Source: Erigeron canadensis
Taxonomy: Eukaryota > Streptophyta > Magnoliopsida > Asterales > Asteraceae
NCBI RefSeq assembly: GCF_010389155.1
Contig: NC_057768.1
Span: 3,842,501-3,906,500, forward strand
Reading direction: 5' to 3'
Length of the DNA stretch: 64,000 nt
The notes below the pieces were generated by a model. The model searched no databases. It saw only the letters and a program-made list of their open reading frames with translations, and was not told the DNA's origin. This document shows positions 51,740 to 64,000 of the stretch, piece after piece (position 1 is the stretch's first letter; every line of letters begins with the position of its first letter). The translations under genes were made by a program, and so were the position numbers.

Positions 51740-52331
51740 CATATGGAAGGTCTATTTGGTACAGGTAAATTACTTAGCCAGAACAGAGCTCGACCTCCGC
51801 CAGGTACAATCAATCCAGAGCCCAAGGTAGCAATTACCCAGCTATGAAGAAATATACAAGATCGGATATGGACCCTTTCCATGATTATCCGATTAAACAT
51901 ATATTAAGCTCCGAATATATCGAACACGACTCGATAACAAGATTAACATAAATCTCCTTATGAAGGAAACAAGATATTCATAAAGGAGGAAGAGATTTAC
52001 CCTAATTCTCTTACCATCCTCTCCAAGTTTTCTACCCTCTATATAAATAGAGGAAGAAGCCTTACGGCAAAAGATCATATATACGTCACGTATCTCACAT
52101 ATACGACATTAATACAATACACTAATCCTTCGATCAACATCGTTTATTCGACCTTCGAATAAACCCTAAACAAACCTCTAAAACCCCAAGTCGCAGATAA
52201 CGACCTGGGATTAACCAACAACAGGCGTAAAGCGGTCTACGAACCTCTGACCGGAAGGGAATTGCCAACAAAACATTATCAAACCCACTCACACATCCGG
52301 TTGAGCCATAGTTCGATTATTTGATCAAACA
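51740..52331 (+). mobile_element. 5' LTR region of the gypsy element
   Basis: A TATA-like TATATAAATAGAGG at about 52040, followed by leader-like sequence, ends in ATCAAACA just before the primer-binding-type sequence at 52334. The left limit is uncertain because the 3' LTR copy is missing. Confidence 0.5.
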
Positions 52332-52868
52332 AATTGGCGTCATCCGTGGGACCTTTGTTCTCATATTCGAACCTAGCCACGATTAAAAGAATAGCATTAT
52401 GCCAAACCTCGACTCCTTCCCAAAACTATACGGGTTAAATCCCGCCCAATGCCAAGACGGGAATGATAATGAAACTCCCGCGGTCGTAGGCGTAGACTGC
52501 CCATCAGACATTCGAGACACGGAAGAACCAGACGCCAATTGGCGACATCAGGACAGCTCGCACACGCCGGGTTCAGATCTGTCAACGGCCACCCACGATA
52601 ATGTAAGAGTGGAAGTGGGAAAAACACTGAATTTGCAGGGACGGTCCTAGAAGCATGACACGCTCGTTCGTGTTAAAGAATCGAGGCTCGGATGGATAAA
52701 TAACCCTTACTTAATACCACACTCCCCAGAAACCTGATTCAGCACATGTTGGCCGAAGGTCCTCGCAAGACCCCTGGGATGCTTCCTTAAAAGACAGAAT
52801 ATATGGAAGAGTCTCTACGTATGCGAATCACCCGGGGAAGATGTAAGAAATATCAACAGCTTAAGTCC

Positions 52869-53110
52869 TAAGTAGATCCATACTGGGACCACTAGGTAAA
52901 GACTAAAGCAAGTCCCTGCTAGGACTGCGAAGTCAAAACCAGGATGGATCCATACCAGGATCGCCAGGTAAAGACCAAAGCGAGTCCGTGCTAGGACCGC
53001 GAAGTCAAAACCAGGATGGATCCATACCAAGATCGCCAGGTAAACACTAAAGCGAGTCCGTGCTAGGACCGCAAGGCCAAGACCGGGGTAGATCTACGTC
53101 AGCCGAAGCC
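52869..53110 (+). repeat. 72-bp tandem repeats in the retrotransposon leader
   Basis: Units begin near 52869, 52941, 53013 and 53085, sharing ATGGATCCATACCARGATCG and AAAGCGAGTCCGTGCTAGGA. The two central copies are nearly identical, the outer ones diverged. The period is a multiple of three, so it could keep a reading frame. Confidence 0.85.
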
Positions 53111-53963
53111 CTGAATAGCCCCGCACCGGGACCGCCGGACAAGGACCGGAGCAAGTCCGAATCAGGACTACGGGATAGGGGCCAGAGGAGTTTCCTACCA
53201 TGGTCGCCCCACCAAAACAGAATCATGCTGGAATTGTGGGATCCCCGTAAGAACCAGTTTGCGCCAGCACTACCAAAACGAAAGGGATCCGAACGGAACA
53301 CTCTAGGTGCAGATCAGGGTGAACCTACTGAAGGGGCGCCAGTCCAGATCCCTGGCAATACCGTTGCAGAACCAGTAAAGCCGAACAACATAAGGGCGAT
53401 CTCACAGGACTCGGGCAATCCGACGTCCATAAACTCCCAAAAGATAGCCAAGATGCACCTTTTACACTGCGGAAGAATTACACATGGCCATTCCCCCAGC
53501 GAACAAGTCTCCAATAAAAACAATGGGCATACCCGGGGGAGGGATATCTGCATTGGTCGACAAGGGAATCACTGACGCTGACGTACAGGCAAACTATGAT
53601 GTGCTATGTGCGATAATAAGGCGCTTAAGAGAAACTGATCGGGTGTACGAACCGGAGCCTGTAGCCATGTACCTATAACGAAGACGAGGCATAAGACAAA
53701 ACAACACAGAGTGCCTCCCTAAGGCAAGGCTCCTAGGCTATACAAGAGAACCATCGGGATACCAACACACAAGAACCTAGCCTGACAAAAATCTACAGAC
53801 AGGTAAGGCACCTGAGCGACTGACCCAAATACTACAAGGACAAAACCTAAGAAGGGCCCAAACCAAAAATAGACACAAGATCGATGGGTAACCAAAGAAA
53901 ACCCCTCTTTTACCCACAGATATAACACACCCTGCAAATACGAACAACTCATCTGGCAACGAT

Positions 53964-54500
53964 ATGCGGGGCTGCATGGTAAAAACAGAAAAGAAACAAC
54001 ATGAAAACATATACTACAACGGTGAGGGGGACCCAAACGATTTTCTAAACAAGTTCATCAAGATCGCAACAATTCAAAGATGGGATTCGCGAACCACCTG
54101 CCGTATTTTCTCCTATTCCTTAACCGAAAAAGCAAAGGAATGGATCGACAACTTGAGCACAAAATTAGAAGATGACTTCGAAACCGTGAAAGCAAAATTT
54201 ATGTCACAATTCATTACACAGAGGAAACGTAAGAAGACACATGTGGCGGCACATGACATAAAACGTCAAAAAGAAGAAACGCTCAAGGGATTCATAGCAA
54301 GATATACATTTTAAACCCAGGAGATATGCGGGTTACCCAAAATTCAGAAAATATTGGGGCTCATCCATGGACTACGGGTACTTGAGCTAGTTGAATATCT
54401 AACGATGAACTTACCCGAGACATACGATGAGCTCATAACCAAGGCTCATGCCTGGATTGATGAAAAAGGAGTAAAAGGAACGAAAGACCACCCGAGGAAA
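53964..54500 (+). pseudogene. Ty3/gypsy gag fragment
   Basis: The frame includes YYNGEGDPNDFLNKFIKIA, then EKAKEWIDNLSTKLEDDFE and FMSQFITQRKRKKTH, the pattern of a gypsy-type gag capsid region. A stop at 54312-54314 interrupts it, but gag-like sequence resumes (LVEYLTMNLPETYDELITKA) until the insertion point of the solo LTR at 54502. Beyond the insert the frame appears to go on with RKRKRELMNQG. It is non-functional. Confidence 0.8.
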
Positions 54501-54501
54501 C

Positions 54502-54590
54502 TGTAACACCCTACCGTTGGCGGAAACATGAGGTGTCATGAAAACTACAACACGACATGGAATTACATAGATACTGCTAAATGAAATAGA

Positions 54591-54635
<45 letters not shown>

Positions 54636-57485
54636 AAAAACATGAGTTCAAAGTCATAACAGTGTTAAAATAGCTTATTACAACCAAGTCCATAAAGAAA
54701 TAATCCAAGGCATGTAGCCTTAAAGTCTGACAATAAATAAAGGAGTACTAAACTCCGAAGTCCAGGCCTAGCATAGCAGTATTTATCCCTGATTAGCCTG
54801 AATACCTGAAAAGTATACTAAAACGTGTCAACACAAAGGTTGGTGAGTTCGTAGATTTATGTCAAAAGTCTAGTCAAGGAAATAAGTCTTTTGTCGACTC
54901 TTTTAAGTCTAAACAAGTAGTAGTTCAATATATCAAGAGCAGAGTTACGCCATAATAAGTCTCAAAGTCTCAAGTCTCAAAGTCTGACCTTACGGTACCT
55001 GCCTTAGTCCATAGTCTCAAGTCACCAATACATAAAAGCACGTCAAATAAGCACGTCATAAAGCACAACAAACACATAGTCGCACACATACAATAAGGCA
55101 GAAGCACGTCAAATGACATAAGTAACTCTATACGCAGAGGCTCAATATTGAATAAAAACAGAAATCGACAAAACTGTTTAAAAAGAACAAGTATACTTTT
55201 CACCCCAAAAACTTATAAAAAGAGGGACTACGAAACTCACCTGAAATAAGCTCACTATCTGTCCAAAAGTCCTACATTGTCCACAAGTCATCTAGCAAGT
55301 ACTTACTTAATTGCACAAGTCCATGTCCTATACTAGTGTCATAGGAAATGCCATTATGTTTTATTAATTGTCATAATATATATATAGTCCTTTTGTCCTT
55401 ATAAATTGTCCATGTGATATGTTTCTTTTAATAATGTCACATTCTTAATGTTTATATCTCGTCATATATTTATATGGAATGTCATTATAAAATCTGGTCA
55501 AATAAGTCATTGACTATTATTATACAAATGTATAATTTATATAGTCCGTACAAAGTCTTTTTAATATATATATTTAGTCATATGTCCATATTAATTTAAT
55601 TCTTGTGTATATATATATATATTATATATATATGTCTATTTAAATTAGTCCTTTTATATATCTATACTACATTATAAAACAGATCTCCCCTGTTTATATT
55701 TTAAGTTTTAACATTTATTTTCCCAAAGTACCCATATATCAATTCTATATTACCTAGCACTCTTTCTCTCTCCTCAAATCTTAACCAATCATTTTTTTTC
55801 TCTCTCATCCATAAATTATTTACTCCTCTAATTCATTCAAAATCTTTTATCTCAAAAACCGACATCGATAAATTATAAAAATTATATGAGTGTTCTTAAA
55901 ATTTCATGCTTTCATTAGAGATGTCATTCGATATACTTTTAGACGAATTTTTAAATCCGAGGACGGAACCCGTACAGCTAAGGCATTTGGCTATCACACT
56001 ATATGACCTATAACCCCCATCGTATCACCGCCACAACGCGCAGGTACTTACTCTCGTATATATATAAATATATGTATATTCATATTAATTTCATTATTAT
56101 AAAAATTGGGATTTAATTTTAAATATAGATCAATTAATTAAAATATAATTTAATTATATTTAAAAACTTTAATTTTTGACTAAAATACCAAAATAATACC
56201 CAAACCCTAATCCTTATGATTAAGCCGTCGTTGACCAAGTTTGACCGACGATTGACCGATAGTTGACCGAACTGAAAAATCAAGATTCCGGTCACTATGA
56301 TGAACCATAACCAATTCCAAGACCAAAAATTACTAAAACAACTCGAATTTAACTAGATCTAACTAAGAACAACCCGAAAATCATATATATAGTCACGGTT
56401 TTAATTAATTTCGTATATGTTCATGTACAAAAGGACCGAAAATACAAAGATTACATCAAGTCTAGACAAGAACATGGATTTCGGATGAAAACTTTTCAGA
56501 TTCAAAGGATTTCGGACTCAAAGATTTCGGATTTGAAAGATTTTGTGTATAACTTCCCGGATTTACAAAGATTTCGCACATATATACCCATATTCATACA
56601 TCAAAACCGAATAATATATATAAATGTAACACTTTTCGGATTCCATCCATGTTTTCATAAACAAAACCGGTTTATATATATGTATTTTGTAAAATTTTCA
56701 GATCTATATATACATATACATACTCAAATCCGAATGATATTATATATAATGTACAAATTTTGAATCTATATATATGTGTAAGAAAAAAAAATCGGATATA
56801 TATATATATATAAGGAAAAATTATGATTTTTGATGAAGAACAACCGATTTAAACATGGATCTATGCAATTCTTACCAAAATCTAAATGAAAATCGAAGAA
56901 GATGATGAAGAACGATGGTGCTTTACGGTGGTTTGTGGTGGTCGGCTGAACTAGAGGAAGAAAAGAGAAAGGGGGTGGCTAGAGAGGAAAGGGAGGAGAG
57001 AAATGTGTGTGTGAGAAAGTGAAATGGAAAAAATGGGAGGCTAGGGTTGGGAATTTTAGGGTTTTGTTTGTTCATACTCCCCCCTTGACCGAGTTTGACT
57101 ATCTTTGACCTCCTAAAATCTCATTTGACTCGACAATTTAAGAAGACTCGTGGCTCATAAATTTATTTTGTCGACATAGTTGAATGTAACTTTTCAATAG
57201 TTTTCCAACAAATATAAACATGACTATATTTGTTTATTAAATTTTTAATTGATTAAATTTTAAGTATTTATCTTAATTTGGCATTTTCACAAGACAACTA
57301 GTATTCTTTTTATTCTCGAGTCCACATGCAATTTTTCTAAAGTCTAAATGCTCATAAAGCCTGAAATAAACACAAATCCATTTATTTCATGATAAAGTTC
57401 TAAAGTCTAACGACGTACATAACGAAACAACTAAAAGTGACCGGAAAAGTAATTCAGGAAAAACGCTCAGATGACGGTTGTCACA
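54502..57485. mobile_element. Solo LTR of a second gypsy-type retrotransposon, nested in gag
   Basis: It starts TGTAACACCCTACCG and ends GACGGTTGTCACA, the TG...CA ends and inverted tips usual for plant Ty3/gypsy LTRs. The flanks GAAAC (54497-54501) and TAAAC (57486-57490) match in four of five bases, fitting a 5-bp target duplication. The host gag frame can be followed across it. No internal domain, primer site or coding frame lies inside. It contains an AT run near 54597-54632 and the Helitron-like insert at 55661. Confidence 0.7.
55661..56056 (+). mobile_element. Helitron-like non-autonomous repeat, copy 3
   Basis: It starts TCTATACTACATTATAAAAC and ends with CCGCCACAACGCGCAGGTAC, the plus-strand version of the tandem copies at 16638-17455. 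It shares ATTTCATGCTTTCATTAGAG and GATGTCATTCGATATACTTT. It lies within the solo LTR, so it inserted there later or belongs to that LTR variant. Confidence 0.65.
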
Positions 57486-58640
57486 TAAACGGAAGAGAGA
57501 ACTAATGAATCAAGGGAATGAAGATTTCATAGAAAACTCAAATACATAAAAAGAAAATATAAGAATAGTATTGTTAAGATTAACAAAAACGCCAAAGTGT
57601 ATCCTTGCAACGGAAAAGGTGGCACAAACATTTCTAACTCCACCTAGGTTGGTAACTCGAAAAAAGGATCGGGGGAAATATTGCGCATTCCACAAAGACT
57701 ATTGACACAGCACGAACTCGTGTCGAAATCTCCAAAAGGCCATAGAAGACGCAATAACCGCCGGAAAGTTGAAACACCTGGAAAGGAAAACAGCAAGCAA
57801 GGATAGGGACCTACGGCAGAACACCACACAAGCACAAATCCCCGAAAGGATTGACAGCAATAACAGCGTGTCGAGAGGGGACAAAAGGAGAATAAAACTT
57901 TGGAAGTTCCCAGGTTGACCATTCTGCAGAACGGAGCAGTACCAAAAAAAAAAAAAAAAAACGGGGCAAGAAACCTCCAAGCCCCGACATCAGACCAAAA
58001 GAGTACGGAGCAGTACCAACAATTAAAGCGGCTGAGTACGACAGTACTCATGGACTAGGCCCTCCGTAAGCACGTTAAGGAAAATTCCGAACCATCGGAA
58101 GATGATGAATGAAAGCCGAGCAGTACGGGAGCTTACCATGTACAAGCCTTCTGCCAACTATCTTTTGCAAAAATAAAAACGCTTTCAGAAGATTGTTCGA
58201 AATATAAAAGCACGCAAAATATACATGTACAAAAAGACTTTATGCAAAGCTCAGGGGACGCCCGATAACACTTCCAAAAAGCAATAACGTCATAAGACCA
58301 CTACCATAAGACAATCACGTCATAAGGCGACTGTCATAAGACAATATATGAACTTTAATCAAACTGTGGACAGAGCCTCTGTGACAAAAAGATCAAAAAG
58401 ATCAAAAAGGCCGGTTTGGTAAAAGGAAAAAAAATTTAGCCCAACGGAATAAGTCTTGAAAAGGTATACGCCAGTAGAAGCCTGACCAGCATCTTAAAAA
58501 GGCACATGCCATTAGATAATCCAAATAAAGGCTAAACTAACAGAAAGACTGCTATCATAAAAGTACGACTCAAAATTCAGATTCACAAAGTAAACAACTA
58601 AAATTAAATAGGAATAAATCAAAAAATTCAGAATCACGAA

Positions 58641-59747
58641 TTCATTAAGATAAAAAAAAAATTACAAGAGGTTAAAGTGAACCTAGTTAGTGGAGCCTGG
58701 TGGTGTCGTTCTGCTGCTGGCCCACTGCGTTGGTGGAGTGATGGTTGACCGTGGTGGCGCCGCCGTTGGTTCACTGTTCACATAAATAATTTAATGACAA
58801 ATATTGATGAATATTAAAGTCTCTCCTTTTAATTGCTAATTCAGGCTCATAATCTACACCAAAACAAAATTTATAGCATAAAAAGTAAGAACATTAGAGA
58901 ATGATTTTTGAAGAATAGAAAAATTAGTGAATAGGAGAATAAACCTACCCATATTTATAGTTGAATTTGGAGGCCCTTCGATTTCTCCATAATCATCAAA
59001 CAAGAACGGTAACATCATAATTGGGAGAGAAATTCATTTCAATTTTCAAGGATTTAGGGTTAGAATTGAGGGATTTGAGAGCGTGACTGTGAGGCCGTGA
59101 GTCTGTTATGTTTTTTTTTTTTTAATTAACTGATATAATATAGAATGAAGTATAAATTGGGGGCCTATGATATATGGGGGCCTCAAGATATATGGGGGCC
59201 TCAAGCACCTGCTTGACCCAGATATTAGTTTGGGCCGGTCCTGGTAAGCATCAGTATATTGCAGTTATATACAGGCGATTTTATAGGCTTGATAATTGAT
59301 GGTTAGTGGACTGTTGTATTGGTTATACATTTTGTATCTGGTTTTTTTTTTTAAAATTTTTTTTCATTTATGAGAACCTACATCTTAGTTTCTTTGTAAC
59401 GTGTAAGTTGGAGATCACCACTTTTCGGAATTTACTATAGTAGTTTAATTGCTTTGAATTATAAGAAACACATTATATTATACTTATATTATATTATACA
59501 TATAACTAATGGTCATGTCTATGAATCGTGGCAAGTTGTTGAATGAAGTTCTATTACAATTGGTTAATGTTATTGGTAACCACACTTAACAAACTTTATA
59601 TACACAACTATTAATCTCAAATGTCATCTCTACTCTCTCCATATCTAGTTACAAACGTTAGACAATAATTTGTTTTTATAGTTTAAAACAACCAATTACT
59701 CAATATTTTTCAATCATAAATACACATCTCTACAATTTCCTCCCCTT
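58641..59747. other. Spacer with a possible hAT-element end
   Basis: On the minus strand the sequence from about 59243 starts CAGGACCGGCCCAAACTAAT and continues with repeated GGCCCCCATATATC words, typical of one end of hAT-type elements in plants. A second end was not found. A GC-richer patch near 58690-58780 and AT-rich sequence next to the LRR gene's 3' end complete the region. No gene is supported. Confidence 0.4.
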
Positions 59748-62700
59748 TCAATAATATGAGAAACCAGTAGAAGGGAATTTGTCAAGAACATGTAACACCT
59801 CTTTCATATGTGGTCTTTTATTCGGAATTGATGATATACAATTATAAGCTACTCTCAACAGTGCCAATAACGCCTCTTCCTTATCTTCCATATTAGCACG
59901 AATTGCCACGTCAACCATTCGCAACACCTTTTTCTTTTCTTCGTTTGTCAACGTGGCACTCCACGTCATACTAGCGGGCCCAAACTCATCCGAGATAATA
60001 ACCTTTCCCGTTAAAAGTTCTAGCAACACAACACCATATGAATACACATCCCACTTTGAGTTTGGTTTTAGGCTTCTAAGTGACTCCGGTGCGTAATATG
60101 GAGAAATGCATCCCATAGAACTTGGACTAGGGCTCGGATTCGCCCCAATCGTAATATCACCAAAACCATCTCGAGAAGCATTCGACCTCTTACTACCAAA
60201 GGTTCGGGTTGATCCACCCACTTTGCAACTTTGATCGCCTAACACTAGCCTCTCAAGCCCAAAGTCTCCTATCTTTGGCTCCATGTCGGATCCTAATAAG
60301 ATGTTACTAGGTTTTAGATTTCCGTGCACTTGCTTTTTGTCATGAATGTACAATAGGCCACGGGCCGTGCCTTTCGCTATCTTGAGTCTCACCTCCCACG
60401 GTAGCGGACATGGCGACGATCCACCTTTTTCTGCCAAAAGTACAATTTAATGAGTCTTAATAACAAGTCACGATACACAACTTCTATAGTTCTATGACTT
60501 CTATCTATAATAAATATACACTATTATTAATTTGAAATTATTTTGTCTTCTAACATGATACTACATTTTTATTTCATCTGTTGGGCAAATTAATTAACTC
60601 GGTATTCATATAAAATCAACACATATTTATAAAAATCAACACATATTTATAAAAATCTACTATTAAACTAATAAAAAACTGTTAATTATTTATTTAATAA
60701 GTCATCACACGTATGCCGCATTAGAGATCTAGGTTCAATCCATGGAAATATATCTTAGTGTTTATAGCGGCTCATTTTGACCCTATGCTCAAAAAACGAA
60801 TTATTCTTAAGATTAGTCTTTTTAACATTAATCTCAAGCAAAACGATTAAGAAACCATGAATAAAAATAAAGTAAAATCATGACACATGGACTCAAAGCC
60901 TTTAATGCTACTATGTACGCCATGGACCAAAAAGTATAAGTAATGAGAAAAGTCGCTACGTGACAGTTGACTTGCGGTGCATGAGGCAATACATTAAATA
61001 AAAACAAAAGGTTTAGTTACAACTACTCCACCCTTGATCGTTCAGTCGGTCCCCGTCAACAGCTCATGTTAGCAATGGGTAGTGTTGGAAAGCTATACTG
61101 CGCATGTGCATCTTGAATATTATTGTGTGTGGAAGAATTTAGTTGATTCATAAAGTTATTGATATAGTATTATTAACTTCAAAGTTTATTACAGTACAAT
61201 AAATATATTGATTTATATTCGCTAAATCTTAATCTTCATAAAATAATCATCAAGAAAATTCCAAACTTTACAAATAATGCTAAAAGTGGATATTAACGTG
61301 ATAATTAAACAAGTTGGGTTATTCTTTATGCACATTGTAAAACTAAAAAGAATACTAACATGGAAATAATTAATTGACCAAACATGGTGGATTAATGAAT
61401 GGGGTGTTCACAACTTCACATGTTACACCGTATAACATTCATGTAATTAACAATCTAATAAAAATCTACCCCTTGATATATAATATTTGGGGTTAACTAA
61501 TATGCTGTTAATAGCATTTAGTTGGTTGTTGTTGCCCTCACATTCAGGGGGATGATTATTTATTTATTATGTGGGAAATTCAGGGGGGAGGTGTTTGTGA
61601 GAGTAGCAGGAATGATGTTAACATCATTTTATACTTTAACATAATATTTATCGATAACTAAATTTTTAAATAACGAAAAAAAAAATACCGAAAATAAAAG
61701 AAAAAGACCTTTTCTAATTTTCTTGTGATCACTCAAATATAAAATATATCCTACAGTCTACTGTTTGCTTACTTATTATTTTGCTTTTTCTTAAAGAAAT
61801 TTTCTTTTAAAAAGAAAATGTTTAAATTGTAACCAAATGTTAGTCTTCATTATAGAAGTCACGGTAGCAAATGCTAATGTGGACACTCGAAATGCTAAAT
61901 TGCAAAAAAAAGAAAAAAAAAAAAGGAAAGAAAGAGATGACTCACTATAACGTGCATTGGCCAAGCTGCCATAGGGAACGTAGTCGTAGATAACAAGTTT
62001 CTCTTCCGCACCCCAATAAAATCCACGAACTCGAACCAGGTTCGGGTGTACTAGCTTAGCAATCACCCGAACCTGGTTCTCAAAATCCCTAAACCGCTCT
62101 AGCCCATTTTCACCGATCCGTCTTACTGCCAAAGCGGTACCATCCTCCAAAACCGCCTTGTAAATAATACTTGACCCGGTTGCCCCAAGTATATACGCTG
62201 ATGCCTTTAATAGCGTCTCGAGCTCTAACTCTTTTTCGCCCCCATCAACCGTCACCAACCCTTTTTTCTCTCCTTCATTCTTCGTCAAACTCTCGGGTTT
62301 GCCCTTTTCGGACAAGGCCATTTCCGTCTCCGAGCATTCGGAGCTAGAACTTTCGCTCAATTCTGCGTCTTCGGTGCTTTTTCTCTTCATCAAACACCCC
62401 CATGTTCGTAACCCTTTATTTTCATCATCAGAAGCTGACCCCCAATCAAACTCCTTTCGAAGTTCATTTTCTTTATTTTGATGACATTCTGATTTATTCT
62501 GGCGACGTTTTTTTATAATGTAAATAAAAACAAAAGCCAAAACCGCGACGACCGCAATATCTCCCACTACGATGCCAACAATCGTGCTCGTTTTCAACCT
62601 ACTTTTCGATGATGATCCACTAGAAGTCTCATTGCTTGACTGTGACGCGGGTATCGTTTCTGGGATACCCGCGATCGCGGGCGGGTACGAATCCGAAGAA

Positions 62701-63584
62701 ATATTCGGTGGAGTTGAAACCGAAGAAGGGATCACACACAACTTTATAGGTTTCCCACATAGTCCCGGATTTCCAGCAAACGATATCTCATCTTGATTGA
62801 AAAAAATACTAGATTCCGGAATAGCTCCCGTGAGATTATTAAATGAAAAATCAATTGTCACATTTTTTGCAACATTATTCACGAATCCTTGCGGGATCTC
62901 GCCCGAAATATTGTTATGTGACACGTTAAAATACTCAAGTGCACCATTACCAAAATTATCACTAGGCAATGACCCATTAATAAAGTTGTACGAAACATCG
63001 AAAACTTTAACGGAACCGAACCCATTTGACAATTCACCATGAAAATAGTTGCCCTTTAACGAAACAATCGTTAAATTGGGCAACAATGCCAGAGTTTCGG
63101 GTAACTTGCCAGTTAACAAGTTACCTGAAACATTAAGGATTTTAAGGCTTTGCCAGCCTCCAGCAAACACGACAATGTCCCCAGATATGAAGTTGTTGGA
63201 AAGATCAAGTAATTGAAGCTTAGGTGCACTATACAAAGACAATGGGATAGTCCCGTTGATCGAATTATTCGATAAGTCGATTTCTTTAAGGTTTTGGATC
63301 AAACCAAGATTTTCGGGCATGGAACCATGGAGTTTGGAGTTAGGAAGTGATAATCCGGTGACATAGATATCGGTTAAGGTACTTTCACATAGGATGCCAT
63401 ACCATGAACAAGGAGTTTCATCTAAGACATTCCAATTGTCTAGAACATGTAAAGGGTCATTTAGTATAGAGTATTTGAATGAGAGTAACAAAATGCCATC
63501 AATTGTGAGACCAAAAGATTGATGAATGTTGAATAAAAGAAGATAAAATATGGTTTGGAAATGGTTCTTTTTGATGGTAGTCAT
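59748..63584 (-). CDS. LRR-III receptor-like kinase with an atypical (probably inactive) kinase domain
   Basis: Two exons, 61946-63584 and 59748-60430, join in phase to 773 residues. A signal peptide (about 1-25) is followed by an LRRNT-type cap (WNVLDETPCSWYGILC) and about six to seven leucine-rich repeats (LSNNSINGTIPLSLYSAPKL). A Pro/Ser-rich juxtamembrane region follows, then a transmembrane helix (about 335-357, stop-transfer KKRRQ) and the kinase domain (from about 455). The layout matches the Arabidopsis At4g37250/At2g23300 group. HRD is replaced by HGN (residues 582-584), so the catalytic aspartate is missing. The usual VAxK lysine is Arg488 (ALAVRRI). The DFG motif (602-604) is kept. 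It is likely a signalling pseudokinase. Pro/Ser-rich loops separate the DFG from SPYYAPESL. Confidence 0.92.
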
Positions 63585-64000
63585 GATGTTTATGAGGAGG
63601 AATCACACATTTTATGATTTTTGAGGGAATGAAAGGGGAGTTGGAGTGTGTGAGATTTATGACAAACTATGAGTATATGAGTACAAGGAGAATGCCATGT
63701 GAAAGAGAGAGGGAATTTAATTACAAATAAAGTAACAAATATACTTTAGGTTTCAGACCTTTTTGGTAAGTGAATGAACATGTTATACATTAAAATAAAT
63801 TGAGACGGTATATATTGATTAAAGTAAACTTTTTCAATTGTACTTGTTCTTTTCAAAATTGATTCCTTTACCTCAAAATAGATAGTGTGTTTTCTGCTTG
63901 AAATAGAGTGTAAATTATAACTATGATTTATACAGTATTATTTTCAATCGTATTATTATCAAACATGTTTAATATGTTATGTTTTATATAGAGTAAATTA
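63585..64000 (-). promoter_or_regulatory. 5' UTR and promoter of the LRR receptor-like kinase
   Basis: Upstream sequence of the minus-strand receptor gene. It is AT-rich, and no single TATA box can be picked with confidence. The window ends here. Confidence 0.4.

Larger units (their letters stand above)
51740..58640 (+). mobile_element. Decayed Ty3/gypsy (Tat-like) LTR retrotransposon, interrupted
   Basis: A left LTR-like region ends at about 52331. A primer-binding-type sequence starting TTGGCGTCATCCGTGGGACC follows, then a GC-richer leader with 72-bp tandem repeats, a gag frame, and GC-richer sequence beyond the nested insert (57486 to about 58640). No protease, reverse transcriptase or integrase was found. 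The 3' LTR was not recognised, so the element is truncated or deleted. Lineage is judged from the primer-site style and the gag type. The limits are approximate. Confidence 0.6.

Noticed and set aside
52815..53030. Minus-strand open frame with repeated WIHPGFDFAVLA units
   Set aside because: It is the antisense of the 72-bp leader repeats of a plus-strand retrotransposon.
57644..58051. 135-codon minus-strand open frame
   Set aside because: It lies in the decayed gypsy element, reads against its orientation and matches no known retroelement protein.

Overview
The window is nuclear DNA of a flowering plant. It has intron-rich genes with AT-rich introns, plant-type gene families (a LxCxE D-type cyclin, a small-RNA-degrading nuclease, an EB1C-type plus-end protein, an LRR-III receptor-like kinase) and long AT-rich spacers full of MITEs, LINE tails, SINEs, Helitron-like repeats and a nested Ty3/gypsy element. 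The protein sequences and repeat style suggest a eudicot, possibly an asterid such as Asteraceae. That placement is inference; no species can be named from the sequence alone.

Layout. 1-2 kb: terminal exon of a PTEN2-like phosphatase on +. 3-8 kb: an SDN-type 3'-5' exonuclease on -, with 12 coding exons, converging on PTEN2. 8-22 kb: a gene-poor block holding two very short LINE tails, a Mutator-like MITE, a 208-bp tandem duplication, tandem Helitron-like copies and a 5'-truncated LINE with a 366-codon open frame that ends about 0.3 kb before a cyclin gene. 22-25 kb: CYCD3 on +. 26-28 kb: a Tourist-like MITE, a tRNA-derived SINE and an (ATT)n microsatellite. 28-29 kb: an ARF1-type GTPase on -. 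30.4-30.7 kb: a small two-exon gene of unknown function on -. 32-34.4 kb: BUD31/G10 on + with a one-base frameshift and two SINE-type insertions in intron 1. 36-39.7 kb: an EB1C-type microtubule plus-end protein on -. 40-41 kb: a decayed LINE on -. 42.3-49.4 kb: a long tandem-BRCT protein on +, followed by three orphan exon-like frames. 51.7-58.6 kb: a decayed Ty3/gypsy element with an approximately 3-kb solo LTR in its gag region, which itself carries a Helitron-like insert. 59.7-63.6 kb: an LRR receptor-like kinase on - whose kinase domain looks catalytically impaired.

The genes are unrelated single-copy-looking housekeeping, regulatory and receptor genes. Nothing suggests a gene cluster or an operon-like system. 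The points most worth a second look are the BUD31 frameshift, the recurrent GC-AG introns (SDN clear, EB1C clear but with a poor donor, ARF possible), a SINE with a 5' inversion, the orphan exon series after the BRCT gene, and the triple-nested transposon at 52-58 kb. I found no convincing new biological system. Exon borders were set by eye from splice sites, reading phase and remembered family sequences, without alignment.
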